Origin: Pseudomonadota bacterium | GTDB taxonomy: Bacteria > Desulfobacterota > Binatia > Binatales > Binataceae | Direction of reading: 5' to 3' | DNA: 64,000 bases | Assembly (NCBI GenBank): GCA_021324755.1 | Contig: JAJPIL010000012.1 | Coordinates: 1 to 64,000, forward strand | Part shown: positions 8,060 through 17,060 of the stretch, piece after piece | How positions within the stretch are numbered: the first letter of the stretch is position 1 | Layout of the letters: each line of letters opens with the position of its first letter | The notes under the pieces: generated by a model | Seen by the model: only the letters and a program-made list of their open reading frames with translations | What the model was told of the DNA's origin: nothing | Databases searched by the model: none | Made by a program: the position numbers and the translations under genes

Positions 8060-9394
8060 ATGGCAAAACTGCTTATCGTCGATGACGAAAAGAACATACG
8101 TCGAAATCTAGTCTCGTTTTTCGAATCATGCGGGCATAAAGTCAGCGAAGCAGAGAGCAGCATCCAAGCTCTCCGCCTGCTCGAAGAGAATGTCTTCGAC
8201 CTTGTGCTCACTGACTATCGGATGGCGGAGATGAACGGTCTTGAGCTGTTACAAGAGATAAAGCGCCGCCGCCCGCACACGCTGGTGGTCCTGATGACCG
8301 CGTACGCGACGGTAGAAAATGCGGTAGCCGCGATGAAGGCTGGCGCTTACGATTATGTCACTAAGCCCTTCTCTCTGGCTCAGATTCAACATGTGGTCGA
8401 GCGGGCGCTCGAGCTCGGTGCGCTGAAGGCGGAAAATCGGCTACTGCGCGAGACGGTCGAGGAGGCGCCGCTGCTTGACTCGAAAAGCCCCGCAATGCGT
8501 GCTTTGCTCGATATCGCTCGTCAAGCCGCTCAAAGCGAGGCGACAATTTTACTTACCGGCGAAAGCGGCACGGGCAAAAACGTCTTGGCGCGACAGATCC
8601 ATCAATGGAGCGCGCGCCGCGACCGCGCATTTGTGGTCGTCAACTGCACGACGCTCTCCGAACAACTACTCGAAAGCGAGCTTTTCGGCCACGTCCGTGG
8701 CGCCTTTACCGGCGCGGTCAAAGACAAGGCCGGACGCCTCGAGGCAGCCGACGGCGGTACGGTCTTTTTCGACGAGGTGGCCGACTTGAGCCTTTCGCTT
8801 CAGGCAAAGCTTTTGCGCTTTGCTCAGGAGCGATGCTTCGAGCGGGTCGGCGGCGACCGTACCATCCAGGTCGACGCCCGAATTATCGCTGCGACCAACC
8901 GCAACCTCGAAGCCGAAGTCGCCGAGCGCCGTTTCCGAGAGGATCTGTACTATCGCCTCAACGTGATCACGTTGCGAGTCCCCCCTTTGCGGGAGCGCAA
9001 GGAAGACATTCTACCGCTTGCGCAATGGTTTTTGCGCGCAAGCGCGATCCGAAATCGACGTCCTCCGCTCTCCCTTTCGCCTGAGGCCGCTTCAGCTTTG
9101 GTAAGCTATTACTGGCCGGGCAATGTGCGCGAGCTTCGAAACGCGCTTGAACGAGCCGTAGTGTTGAGCCGCGCAGATTACATCAGACCAGAGGATTTGC
9201 CGGACCAAATCTTTCGTCCCAGTCCGAAGCCCACGGCAGACTATCCCACCCATGCCACAAGTCTCCATGAGATGGAGCGCATCCATATCGCCCGCGTCCT
9301 GGCCGAAAGCGCAACCCTCGAAGAGGCTGCCGCCACGCTGGGAATCAACGTCACGACGCTCTGGCGCAAGCGCAAACGTTATGGGATCGATTAG
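8060..9394 (+). CDS. NtrC-family sigma-54-dependent response regulator
   Basis: This 444-residue regulator has a receiver domain (1-120) with phosphorylation site Asp52 and switch Lys102. The AAA+ sigma-54 activation domain (about 140-375) carries Walker A GESGTGKN (167-174), an intact GAFTGA loop (214-219) and Walker B VFFDEV. A Fis-type helix-turn-helix sits at about 420-444. It occupies the place where kdpE, an OmpR-type regulator, would normally be. With the -24/-12 element and inverted repeat ahead of kdp, the simplest reading is that it activates the operon through sigma-54. Confidence 0.95.
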   Translation: MAKLLIVDDEKNIRRNLVSFFESCGHKVSEAESSIQALRLLEENVFDLVLTDYRMAEMNGLELLQEIKRRRPHTLVVLMTAYATVENAVAAMKAGAYDYVTKPFSLAQIQHVVERALELGALKAENRLLRETVEEAPLLDSKSPAMRALLDIARQAAQSEATILLTGESGTGKNVLARQIHQWSARRDRAFVVVNCTTLSEQLLESELFGHVRGAFTGAVKDKAGRLEAADGGTVFFDEVADLSLSLQAKLLRFAQERCFERVGGDRTIQVDARIIAATNRNLEAEVAERRFREDLYYRLNVITLRVPPLRERKEDILPLAQWFLRASAIRNRRPPLSLSPEAASALVSYYWPGNVRELRNALERAVVLSRADYIRPEDLPDQIFRPSPKPTADYPTHATSLHEMERIHIARVLAESATLEEAAATLGINVTTLWRKRKRYGID

Positions 9395-9776
9395 CTTGCG
9401 CGCCTGAGTGCTCTTCAGCCAGTCGGCACGCAAGGCTTGACCGTCGCTGGCTAGTTTTACGCCCCTGTAAGCGATCGAAGTGCGCCTTTTCGCGAAAGAA
9501 ACACAATCTAAAACACCAAGTACACCGAACACTAAGAGTTGACGCTCATACGATGTCTTTGAAAAACTTGCGCAACCGCGTTCTAGACGACCTTTCAAGC
9601 TTGTCTTTGTCGCGGTTATCGCTTGAACAGCCGAACTTGCCGTCAATGTGCCAACAAGCTCGGCCGCGCTCGCCACGATCTTTGACCTTCCAGCAAAACG
9701 AGTTTTTTGTGAGGCTGCCACTCGATGCTTAGATTCAAATTAGTGAGATAAAGGTAAGCTGGGAGCGGATCTATCG
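9395..9776. other. Intergenic gap between the response regulator and the HtrA-like gene
   Basis: About 380 bp with no credible coding frame. It holds the weak hairpin at 9417-9452. GGGAGCGG close to 9777 could serve as the ribosome-binding site of the next gene. I see nothing else. Confidence 0.5.
9417..9452 (+). terminator. Possible weak terminator after the kdp regulatory genes
   Basis: AGCCAG (9417-9422) pairs with CTGGCT (9447-9452), and an internal CGG/CCG match extends the stem through bulges. It is followed by AGTTTTA. The structure is imperfect and its T-run short, so termination here is only a suggestion. Confidence 0.3.
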
Positions 9777-10787
9777 ATGAAAGCGCGACTTAAGCGCGTA
9801 TCCGCCGAATCGTATGACCCCGATACCTCGCCGACCACTTCCTCTGAGCGAGACGAGGAGGCGTTAGACGCGTATTCGGAGGCAGTGGCAAACGCCGCCG
9901 ACCGGGTCAGCCCTTCGGTCGTGAATATCGAAGTCGTTCAACAGAATCGGGCAAGCGAAGCTGCGGGTGGGATGGGCTCCGGTTTCGTTCTTACACCCGA
10001 CGGCTTTATTTTGACCAACGCCCATGTCGTAGCCAACGCGCGCCGAATTACCGTAAATCTGCTCGACGGGCGCCGGCTCGAAGGGACGCTGGTGGGCGCT
10101 GATCCCCACAGTGACATAGCGGTCGTGCGAGTTGGTGCCTCGGGGCTTACCCCTGCCCCGCTTGGTGATTCGAGCAAGCTGCGTGTGGGACAACTCGCTA
10201 TCGCGATCGGAAGCCCATATGGTTTTCAATGCACGGTGACTGCTGGGGTCGTCAGCGCGCTTGGGCGATCGCTGAGGTCGCAGTCTGGCCATCTGATCGA
10301 CGACGTCATTCAAACCGACGCCGCGCTTAATCCAGGCAATTCAGGAGGGCCCTTGGCTAACTCACGCGGCGAAGTTATCGGCGTCAACACGGCAGTTATC
10401 TTTCCGGCCCAGGGGATCTGCTTCGCCATCGGGATCAACACGGCCAAATACGTGGCGGCGCGTTTGATCCGCGACGGAAAGATCGTGCGCGCATACGTGG
10501 GTATCGCCGGCATGACGGTGCCATTGCCAAGGCGCTTGATTCGCCTCTATCGCTTGCAGAAAGAAACGGGTGTGATGGTAGCCGCGGTCGAAAACGCAAG
10601 CCCGGCGCACAAAGCTGGGGTGCAGGTTCGCGATATCATCGTCGGCTACGGCGACAAAGCGGTCGGCGCAGTGGACGACCTGCACAGGCTTCTGACCGAG
10701 GAACAGATCGGCGTAAAAACGATATTAACGGTGCTTCGCGGCCAGGAACGATTACAGCTGGAAATCGTGCCCTCCATGGCGGGATAG
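9777..10787 (+). CDS. Trypsin-like serine protease with one PDZ domain (HtrA/Deg family), no signal peptide
   Basis: This 336-residue protein contains an S1C protease domain with catalytic His83 (TNAHVV), Asp113 (DPHSDIAVV) and Ser189 (NPGNSGGPL), followed by a single PDZ domain (about 245-335). Classical DegP has an export signal and two PDZ domains. Here the N-terminus is charged and acidic, with no hydrophobic stretch, so the enzyme is probably cytoplasmic. The start at ATG 9777 has GGGAGCGG about 10 nt upstream, and no upstream hydrophobic extension is visible. It is probably a protein quality-control protease; the substrate is unknown. It is convergent with the next gene. Confidence 0.9.
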   Translation: MKARLKRVSAESYDPDTSPTTSSERDEEALDAYSEAVANAADRVSPSVVNIEVVQQNRASEAAGGMGSGFVLTPDGFILTNAHVVANARRITVNLLDGRRLEGTLVGADPHSDIAVVRVGASGLTPAPLGDSSKLRVGQLAIAIGSPYGFQCTVTAGVVSALGRSLRSQSGHLIDDVIQTDAALNPGNSGGPLANSRGEVIGVNTAVIFPAQGICFAIGINTAKYVAARLIRDGKIVRAYVGIAGMTVPLPRRLIRLYRLQKETGVMVAAVENASPAHKAGVQVRDIIVGYGDKAVGAVDDLHRLLTEEQIGVKTILTVLRGQERLQLEIVPSMAG

Positions 10788-10908
10788 TGCTTGCGACGGA
10801 GCTCCCTTCGCTCACGCGCCGTTCTGTATCACGCCGGTCGCCCGCGTTTGCGCGAACCCTGTTTCTGCAACGGGGTCGGCAATTAGTGCTTCTGCCCGCG
10901 GATGAAGG

Positions 10909-11763
10909 CTACTTTTGTGGAGTAGTGGTCCCGCCGCGCGGCGGGGCGCCGTACGGCAGTGGAACGTACTGAACGCTCGGGCGCTGCGTAATCGTTTGAG
11001 GGAACAGACGCATAAAGCGATAGACCTCGGGGGGCACGTCGCACGACACTGGCAAGCCGAGTTCGCGAGCGTCCTCGACCGTGATCGGATAATCGTGGGT
11101 CCATCGCCCCTCGGTTAAAATTTCCGCCACCTTGCGTGCTCGCTCGTCGTCCCATTGTTTTCTTTTGAGCAACCGGATGACGAACTCTCGCACCTGATTC
11201 ATCGCCTTCTCGGCCATATCGGCGAGAATCAGAGTCTGATCCTCGATGTCTTTGTTGCGCTGCTTTTGAAGTTCTACGGCGCGCAGTATCGACGCCGCAG
11301 GGTAACGTTCGAGCTGCGGGTCCAACGGTCCAAGTACGGCGTGGGGGGCCATCACGATGCTATCCGCAGCGAGCGCCAAAAGCGTGCCGCCCGACATCGC
11401 GTAATGCGGCACAAAAACGGTAACCTTGGCTGGATGGGACACTAGCGCGTGAGCGATCTGCTCTGCCGCCAAGACGAGGCCGCCTGGAGTGTGAAGAATC
11501 AGGTCGATGGGAAGATTGGGATCCGTGAGCTGGATCGCTCGCAATACCTCCTCTGAGTCTTCGATGTCGATGTACCGGACAAGGGGAAAGCCAAGCAGGC
11601 TCATCGTTTCCTGCCGATGAACCAGAGCTATTACGCGGCTTCGCCGCCGTTTCTCGAGCTCCCGAATCATGCGCGTGCGGCTAGCCTCGAGCAACCGCTG
11701 GCGCAACAGCGGCTGAAAGGCTGCCAAAAGGAAAAAAAACCAGAAAAGATCGCCGAGTCCCAC
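10909..11763 (-). CDS. Membrane-associated ClpP/SDH-type serine protease (SDH_protease family)
   Basis: The 284-residue product has a hydrophobic N-terminal anchor (about residues 5-20), a basic linker, then a ClpP/crotonase-fold domain. Visible blocks are LILHTPGG (oxyanion region) and the nucleophile segment HYAMSGGTLLALAADSIVM, typical of the SDH serine proteinase/DUF114 family. A relation to SppA-like membrane proteases is likely. The start is GTG at 11763, with a strong AAAAGGAGG six bases upstream. The C-terminus is proline-rich. Proteolytic activity is inferred from fold motifs, and the true substrate is unknown. Confidence 0.85.
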   Translation of the reverse strand: MGLGDLFWFFFLLAAFQPLLRQRLLEASRTRMIRELEKRRRSRVIALVHRQETMSLLGFPLVRYIDIEDSEEVLRAIQLTDPNLPIDLILHTPGGLVLAAEQIAHALVSHPAKVTVFVPHYAMSGGTLLALAADSIVMAPHAVLGPLDPQLERYPAASILRAVELQKQRNKDIEDQTLILADMAEKAMNQVREFVIRLLKRKQWDDERARKVAEILTEGRWTHDYPITVEDARELGLPVSCDVPPEVYRFMRLFPQTITQRPSVQYVPLPYGAPPRGGTTTPQK

Positions 11764-12733
11764 GCCCTGCCTCCTTTTTATCGATTCACGCCCCTAAAAA
11801 TTGCAAAACAGCCCAGTAAAAGTACAAGCGGGTCGAAGCTTTGTAAGCTTCGACGTCGCAAACCTGCCGACTCAAAACAGCAAAAGTTAGATTACGAATG
11901 ACATGGCCCAAGCAAGCCAAAAAAGGTACCTGACAACTAATCGCTTTGCCAAGCCGCTTTGCAAACCTCGGGTCGCAAATCTATAAGCTCCGCGGTTAAA
12001 GCCTTGCACACCGAGAAAACTCTCCGATGATTCGGTTGGGCATCGCGGCTTGGGCCAACAAAACTATCCATCTTAGCGAACAGAAGTGGCAACGTTTCGC
12101 GATAGCGCCCGGACAGCACGAGCAATGCTCGGCAGAAACGTTGTTGTAGCTTTTAATTGCTCGCCAAAACGTCGCCATTTTAAAGCCAGTTGGCCGGTCA
12201 CGAATTGAGCCATCCCCTCCGCTCATTGCGTGCAATATTTTTGCGGCTCTCTGTCTCCCTTTATCAAGGGTACACTCGCAAGCGATAGAAGAAACGAGCT
12301 GGAAACGGGCAAGGTTGTCGAAGTCCTTAAAATGTTGTTTGACAGTCTAGTGACCCGCTCCTTATTTGTGTCCCCTAGCGCGGTTTCGTCAGGGTGAGGC
12401 GGACAACGTTGGTTTTTAGGTCTGGTTTAAAAGGTTCAAAACTTTTTGTTTTCCAGATCCCACGGGTTAAGACTCCGTTTTAGATCGTGAGGTTCTTTGG
12501 TCGGTCGAGCTCGCCAAAAGGGAAACGGCGTACGCAAATGATACCCCAGTTCGACGACGGGTGAGATTTTAATGCAGAAGACGCACAAAAAGGCCGCCTT
12601 GAATAAGCCGCTACGGGTTTTGTAAAGCGCTTTGACCTTTAGCAGCGGCGCCATTGGATAAAGGGCTTATCAATGCGTATTATTACCTGTGGGAGGTCTC
12701 CCGAGACCGGAGGAATGTTACTTGACCTGAATT
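11764..12733. other. Long intergenic region without recognised genes
   Basis: This gap of 970 bp separates the divergent SDH protease and pcm genes. The short frames on both strands lack ribosome-binding sites and have no familiar sequence. A small inverted repeat GGTCTC/GAGACC sits at about 12695-12709, just ahead of pcm, followed by GGAGGA about 20 nt before the pcm ATG. I see no tRNA, repeat array or clear terminator. The region could be decayed coding sequence, but I have no direct evidence for that. Confidence 0.5.
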
Positions 12734-13405
12734 ATGTCGCACATGAACGTTGAAGAAGCTCGTGAGCGAATGATTGTCGAGCAGCTCGAGCAACGCGGGA
12801 TCAGGGATCCTCGGGTCTTGGCTGCGATGCGAGCGGTCCCGCGCCATCTGTTCGTGCCGCCTGAGCTTGCTGAGCATGCTTATGAAGACACGCCTTTACC
12901 CATTGGGTTTTCCCAGACGATTTCCCAGCCCTATATGGTGGCGCTGATGTTGGAGGTAGCAGCACCTCAGCCTTACGAGCGCGTGCTCGAGGTGGGTACG
13001 GGCAGCGGCTACCAGACAGCTGTGCTCGCCCAACTCGCCGCGGAGGTCTATAGCATCGAATACATCGAAGAACTACACGAAAGGGCAAAACGGACACTGG
13101 CGGAGTTGGGGATAAAAAACTGCTGGTTGCGTGTGGGGGATGGCTCAGAAGGATGGCCTGAGGCGGCACCGTTCGACGTTATCGTGGTGACAGCCGCTAT
13201 GCCGGGCGTACCACGCCCTCTTATCGAGCAGCTGACGCCCACGGGACGGCTGGTTGCGCCAATTGGCGTTGAAGAGCTTCAAACATTGGTGCGAATTCAG
13301 CGAGTGAACGGACGTCTGCAAGAAGAATGCTTTGGAGAGTGCCGATTCGTAAAAATGGTCGGTAAGTATGGCTTTTCTCCTCCCACCGAGAAGCAAGGCT
13401 CATAG
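12734..13405 (+). CDS. pcm: Protein-L-isoaspartate O-methyltransferase
   Basis: This SAM-dependent enzyme methylates isoaspartyl residues in damaged proteins so that they can be repaired. The 223-residue product matches the family length. It shows the PCMT N-terminal pattern (IRDPRVLAAMRAVPRHLFVP), the SQPYMVALM substrate segment and the SAM-binding motif VLEVGTGSGYQTAVLA (about residues 80-95). An in-frame stop just upstream limits the start to ATG 12734 or ATG 12743. Both are far (about 20 nt) from the GGAGGA sequence, so initiation may be weak. It is monocistronic by spacing. Confidence 0.95.
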   Translation: MSHMNVEEARERMIVEQLEQRGIRDPRVLAAMRAVPRHLFVPPELAEHAYEDTPLPIGFSQTISQPYMVALMLEVAAPQPYERVLEVGTGSGYQTAVLAQLAAEVYSIEYIEELHERAKRTLAELGIKNCWLRVGDGSEGWPEAAPFDVIVVTAAMPGVPRPLIEQLTPTGRLVAPIGVEELQTLVRIQRVNGRLQEECFGECRFVKMVGKYGFSPPTEKQGS

Positions 13406-13786
13406 ACCTCGCTGGAAGACTTTCCCATTTCTCTACAAGCAGCTCTTCTTGATGTCGTCCGCGAGCCTTCTTTTCACTCCGTCCTACCGCTAGAGGTTCT
13501 AAAATCGCCGATTATTTTTACCGCCTTGCCTGTCGGCTGACTTTTCTCGAAGTTTTCCCGCGCTGCCTGCCTACGTACTGGAGAGCTTAGACTGTTTCGC
13601 TTCAACCCTCTTTGGCGGCTTAAAAGGGGTTGCCTAAATTCTGCCAGTAAGCTAGCTGTTTTAACGCTGACTTTAAGGTAGAGCTCTGTCCGGACGCGAC
13701 GACGAACGATGCCGGGAGGACTTAAGTTGCTCAGAGCAGGCGCCAGGGGACGGTAGACTACCGATATAAGGAGTCGGGGTGGCGAA
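13406..13786. other. Intergenic gap between pcm and the M23 gene
   Basis: About 380 bp with no supported coding frame and no clear hairpin. A strong AAGGAG at 13768-13773 belongs to the following gene, spaced unusually far (about 13 nt) from its GTG start. Confidence 0.5.
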
Positions 13787-14371
13787 GTGGCGGGGAGAAG
13801 GGCGCTGACTTGCGAGCGTCTGCTACTGACTGCTGCGTTTGTAGCAATATTTGGCCTGTTCGGATGTTCGCACCGCAAGACAACTCCTGCGTCAACCGGT
13901 GCGTCGAGCCTGGGAGAGTCTAGAAGCACCAATCGCGAATCTCCCCAGCCAGCTCCGCCAGTACACTTTGAATGGCCTATCAGGCACGGAGTGATCTCCT
14001 CGCGCTTTGGACTTCGCCACGGCGTAATGCACAAGGGCATTGACATCGCCGCTCCCGTGGGCACTCCAGTGCATGCGGCCGATTCTGGACGCGTTATTTT
14101 CGCGGGAAGGATTCACGGTTACGGCCGCATAATCATATTGCGCCACAATGACCGTTACTCGACCGTCTACGCCCATACTTACAAGGTCTGGGTAAGCAAA
14201 GGTCAGTACGTAAGCCGCGGTCAGGTAATAGCCACCGTGGGTAGTTCAGGTCGCGCCACAGGACCGAACCTTCATTTCGAGGTTCGGGTCGACAACCGCG
14301 CCAGAGATCCTTTGATTTACCTCGATCCAATGCCGCCAACGGTCACGTTTGCTCGCCGCAGCACCTACTAG
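13787..14371 (+). CDS. M23 (LytM-like) peptidase lipoprotein with Asn replacing a motif His
   Basis: The 194-residue product begins with a lipoprotein signal peptide (residues 1-26) ending in lipobox LFGC with Cys27. It is therefore probably anchored to the outer or inner membrane facing the periplasm. The LytM domain (about 65-180) has HKGID (His82, Asp86) and YAH (His130). The usual HxH motif reads N-L-H (Asn161, His163), so the general-base position is changed. It may be a weak endopeptidase or a non-catalytic amidase activator of the NlpD/EnvC kind. The start is GTG at 13787; ATG is not available in frame. Confidence 0.85.
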   Translation: MAGRRALTCERLLLTAAFVAIFGLFGCSHRKTTPASTGASSLGESRSTNRESPQPAPPVHFEWPIRHGVISSRFGLRHGVMHKGIDIAAPVGTPVHAADSGRVIFAGRIHGYGRIIILRHNDRYSTVYAHTYKVWVSKGQYVSRGQVIATVGSSGRATGPNLHFEVRVDNRARDPLIYLDPMPPTVTFARRSTY

Positions 14372-14626
14372 AAAAGCGGTCAGAGCCTTTCCCGAGCCGA
14401 CATGGCTAGTCTTGAGAGAACGTCTAAACGGCTGATAATTTGTAGCAAGTTCGAGCATCTTTATCGCCCTTAAGCGATGACGCTAGCGAGTCTACGACCT
14501 TTTAGACCGAACAATTAGCAAAAGTATAAGTGAGACAAAGCAGTCACGAAGGCATCCGAACGCTTTGAACATGGCTTTTTGTTGCCGGCACCCAGATGTT
14601 TTATTGTTATGACGGGGTGAACAAAC

Positions 14627-15154
14627 GTGACAGCTGACGAGCTTCGTAAGTACATTCGTGACATCCCTGACTTTCCCAGGCCAGGGATCGTTTTCAAGGA
14701 CATCACACCTCTTCTAGCTAATGCGCGCGCTTTGGCTTCAGCGGTTGATGGCATTGCCGAACCTTTTCTAGGACAGGTGAATGCTGTCCTGGGAATCGAA
14801 TCGCGGGGCTTTGTCTTCGGGGCCCCGGTAGCGTACCGTTTGGGAACAGGCCTGGTAATAGCGCGCAAGTCCGGTAAGCTTCCGTTTCGCACAATTAGGG
14901 AAAGCTACGAGCTCGAGTACGATACCGCCACGCTAGAAATTCATGAAGACGGCTTGAGCAAAGGAACCAAAGTGCTGGTGGTGGACGACTTGCTTGCCAC
15001 CGGAGGGACTGCGAAGGCTGCTGTTCGTCTGGTAGAGCGTCTTGGAGCTGAAGTGGTTAGCTGCGCCTTCTTGATCGAGCTTAGCTTTTTACGAGGGCGA
15101 GAACGTCTGGCGCCCACGCCCTGTTTCTCGCTAATTTCTTACAGCGAACCGTAA
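14627..15154 (+). CDS. apt: Adenine phosphoribosyltransferase
   Basis: Apt salvages adenine to AMP using PRPP in the cytoplasm. The 175-residue product matches the family length and carries the N-terminal block IRDIPDFPRPGIVFKDITPLL (split here for identification at residues 9-29) and the PRPP-binding motif VLVVDDLLATGGT (about 117-129). The start is GTG at 14627 with GGGGTGA eight bases upstream. It stands alone by spacing, 90 bp before the CDF transporter. Confidence 0.96.
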   Translation: MTADELRKYIRDIPDFPRPGIVFKDITPLLANARALASAVDGIAEPFLGQVNAVLGIESRGFVFGAPVAYRLGTGLVIARKSGKLPFRTIRESYELEYDTATLEIHEDGLSKGTKVLVVDDLLATGGTAKAAVRLVERLGAEVVSCAFLIELSFLRGRERLAPTPCFSLISYSEP

Positions 15155-15243
15155 ATCTGAACGTTAAAGCTACGCGTAGGGTTCCAAAGTCGCAGGAAGC
15201 CGATTTCGAACAGGTTTGCCAAGGTTAATCTAGATTCAAAGTC

Positions 15244-16128
15244 ATGGACCAAGCCTTGTTATCGGACCGAAAGCGGCTGCTACAGGTCCTTTTTTTAACG
15301 TCGACTTATTTTTTGGCTGAACTGGCTGCTGGCTTTTACACTAACAGTTTGGCCCTTATCTCGGATGCTGTTCACATGCTTACCGACGTGGCCGCCACCT
15401 CTTTAGCGCTGTTCAGTCTATGGATCGCTTCGCGGCCAGCAACCGAACGCAAGACGTACGGGTACGTACGCGCCGAGATTTTGGGTGCGCTGTTCAATGG
15501 TCTTCTGCTGTGGCTTATCGGCTGCTTCATTTTCTTTAAAGCGTTCGAGCGACTGCGCCATCCTCCAACGCACGTAATGGCTGGAGGGGTGATGGCGATT
15601 GCAGCATTGGGGGTGCTTTTGAATCTTTCGTTGGCATCGTTGACAAAAGCTAAGAAGGGCGAAGCTTCAAGCCTAGCCTTGCGATCGGTCTTTTTGCACG
15701 TTGTCTTCGATATGGTCGGCTCGGTTGGAGTGCTAGTGGCTGGTGCCACGATGTACCTTACTGGCTGGACGCGGGCCGACCCTTTGGTAAGCTTCCTTAT
15801 CGGTTCGCTCATAATCTACGGAGCGTGGGGGTTGATTCGCGAAGGAGTGGACATCTTGATGGAAGCGGTACCGGCGCAGATAAATTTGGAGGAGTTGAAG
15901 TCCGACCTATTGGCGGTGCCGGGTGCCGAAGAACTTCACGATCTTCACGTATGGTGCTTGACAAGGCGCGACCTTGCCGTGTCAGCTCACGCCGTGGTAA
16001 AGGAGGCGGCGGACCCCGACCGCGTTCTCGCCGAGATGTCGCGGGTACTGGAGCGCAAATTCAACGTTCGCCACATTACTGTGCAGATCGAGCGGCGCGG
16101 ATGCGTGGCGCATGCCCATTACAACTAA
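15244..16128 (+). CDS. Cation diffusion facilitator (CzcD/ZitB-like metal exporter)
   Basis: This 294-residue inner-membrane protein has six hydrophobic segments and a cytoplasmic C-terminal domain (about 205-290). The paired metal-site motifs of the CDF family are visible as HMLTD (His46 region, helix 2) and HVVFD (helix 5), which favours Zn2+ transport. There is a short N-terminus and no long histidine-rich loop. It probably exports Zn2+ or Cd2+/Co2+ in exchange for protons. It ends convergently with thiE, and no metal regulator is adjacent. Confidence 0.92.
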   Translation: MDQALLSDRKRLLQVLFLTSTYFLAELAAGFYTNSLALISDAVHMLTDVAATSLALFSLWIASRPATERKTYGYVRAEILGALFNGLLLWLIGCFIFFKAFERLRHPPTHVMAGGVMAIAALGVLLNLSLASLTKAKKGEASSLALRSVFLHVVFDMVGSVGVLVAGATMYLTGWTRADPLVSFLIGSLIIYGAWGLIREGVDILMEAVPAQINLEELKSDLLAVPGAEELHDLHVWCLTRRDLAVSAHAVVKEAADPDRVLAEMSRVLERKFNVRHITVQIERRGCVAHAHYN

Positions 16129-16215
16129 AAACGGCTCGCCGAGTTCTTTGGGCCTGCCTTGTATAAGCCATCTATACCGCTCGTCTCATCCCTTTTCGGG
16201 GCGGTTCGCTTATTT

Positions 16216-16938
16216 TCAGTCGAGCCGCTGACGGTACGGTTGCGTTTCCCAGCGACTTAGCGCATCGAGCAGTTGTAGCGTAGCCTGCGCTGGCGACTCC
16301 GCTCCCATCACCGCCCCGATTACCGCCACGCCGGCAGCTCCACAGCCGGAAAGCTCTCTAACGCGCTCTGCGGTGATTCCACCAAGCGCGAAAACCGGGA
16401 TCGGCACGCTGCGCGTCACGTCCGACAGCGCCTCTACGCCTTTGGCCTGACTATATCGGCCTTTCGACAATGGGGAATAAACCGGGCCGAAAACAACAAA
16501 ATCGGCTCCGTTGCGGTAAGCCGACACGACTTCGTCCAAGCTATGAGTGGAGACGCCGATAAGTTTACCTTTCCCCAAAACTTCGCGCACTCGAGCCACA
16601 GGGAATGACTCGGCCGGAAGATGAACTCCTGCTGCTTCGACCGCAACAGCTATGTCGAGTCGCTCATTGATAAGCAGCGGTGCGCCGAATCTCTGGCAGA
16701 GCTCGTTTAATCGGCAAGCGAGCTTGTAAAGTTCACCTCCCAACAGGTCTTTTTCCCGTAGCTGGATCGCGAGATTGGAGCTTAGGCCGGCTTCAGCAAC
16801 CGTGCTCAGTACAGACCTGCATACGTCGACCAGATCGCGCGGCGCCGCTACTTTGCGGTCGGTAATCAGGTATAGCCTGAAGTTCGGCTGAACTTTTTGC
16901 GCGTCCGGTAAGGTCAACGCGCCGAAATTCCCGCCCAA
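16216..16938 (-). CDS. thiE: Thiamine-phosphate synthase
   Basis: ThiE joins HMP-pyrophosphate and thiazole phosphate to make thiamine phosphate. The 240-residue product is slightly longer than the usual 210-220. It contains LYLITDR, IQLREKD, INERLDIA, GVHL and VFGPVYSPLSK...ALGGI, all ThiE signatures. The longest frame starts at TTG 16938. A second in-frame TTG at 16917 would give a more typical N-terminus, so the start is uncertain. It follows thiS and thiG on the same strand, 122 bp after thiG. The close paralogue TenI is an alternative, but the INER segment and the operon favour ThiE. Confidence 0.88.
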   Translation of the reverse strand: MGGNFGALTLPDAQKVQPNFRLYLITDRKVAAPRDLVDVCRSVLSTVAEAGLSSNLAIQLREKDLLGGELYKLACRLNELCQRFGAPLLINERLDIAVAVEAAGVHLPAESFPVARVREVLGKGKLIGVSTHSLDEVVSAYRNGADFVVFGPVYSPLSKGRYSQAKGVEALSDVTRSVPIPVFALGGITAERVRELSGCGAAGVAVIGAVMGAESPAQATLQLLDALSRWETQPYRQRLD

Positions 16939-17060
16939 TTAAGTCTGTCTAAATCAGCCAAACGAACGGGCGTCTTTTTGACCTTGCGCGCCCGAATTGT
17001 CCTAAATAGGCCGCCCAACGAGGCGAGCTCGTTCCCTTGCCGAAAGCGCTTTTGCAACTT

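Noticed and set aside
8060-9394. Annotation as KdpE
   Set aside because: KdpE is an OmpR-type two-domain protein of about 225 residues; this protein has an AAA+ sigma-54 domain and a Fis-type HTH.
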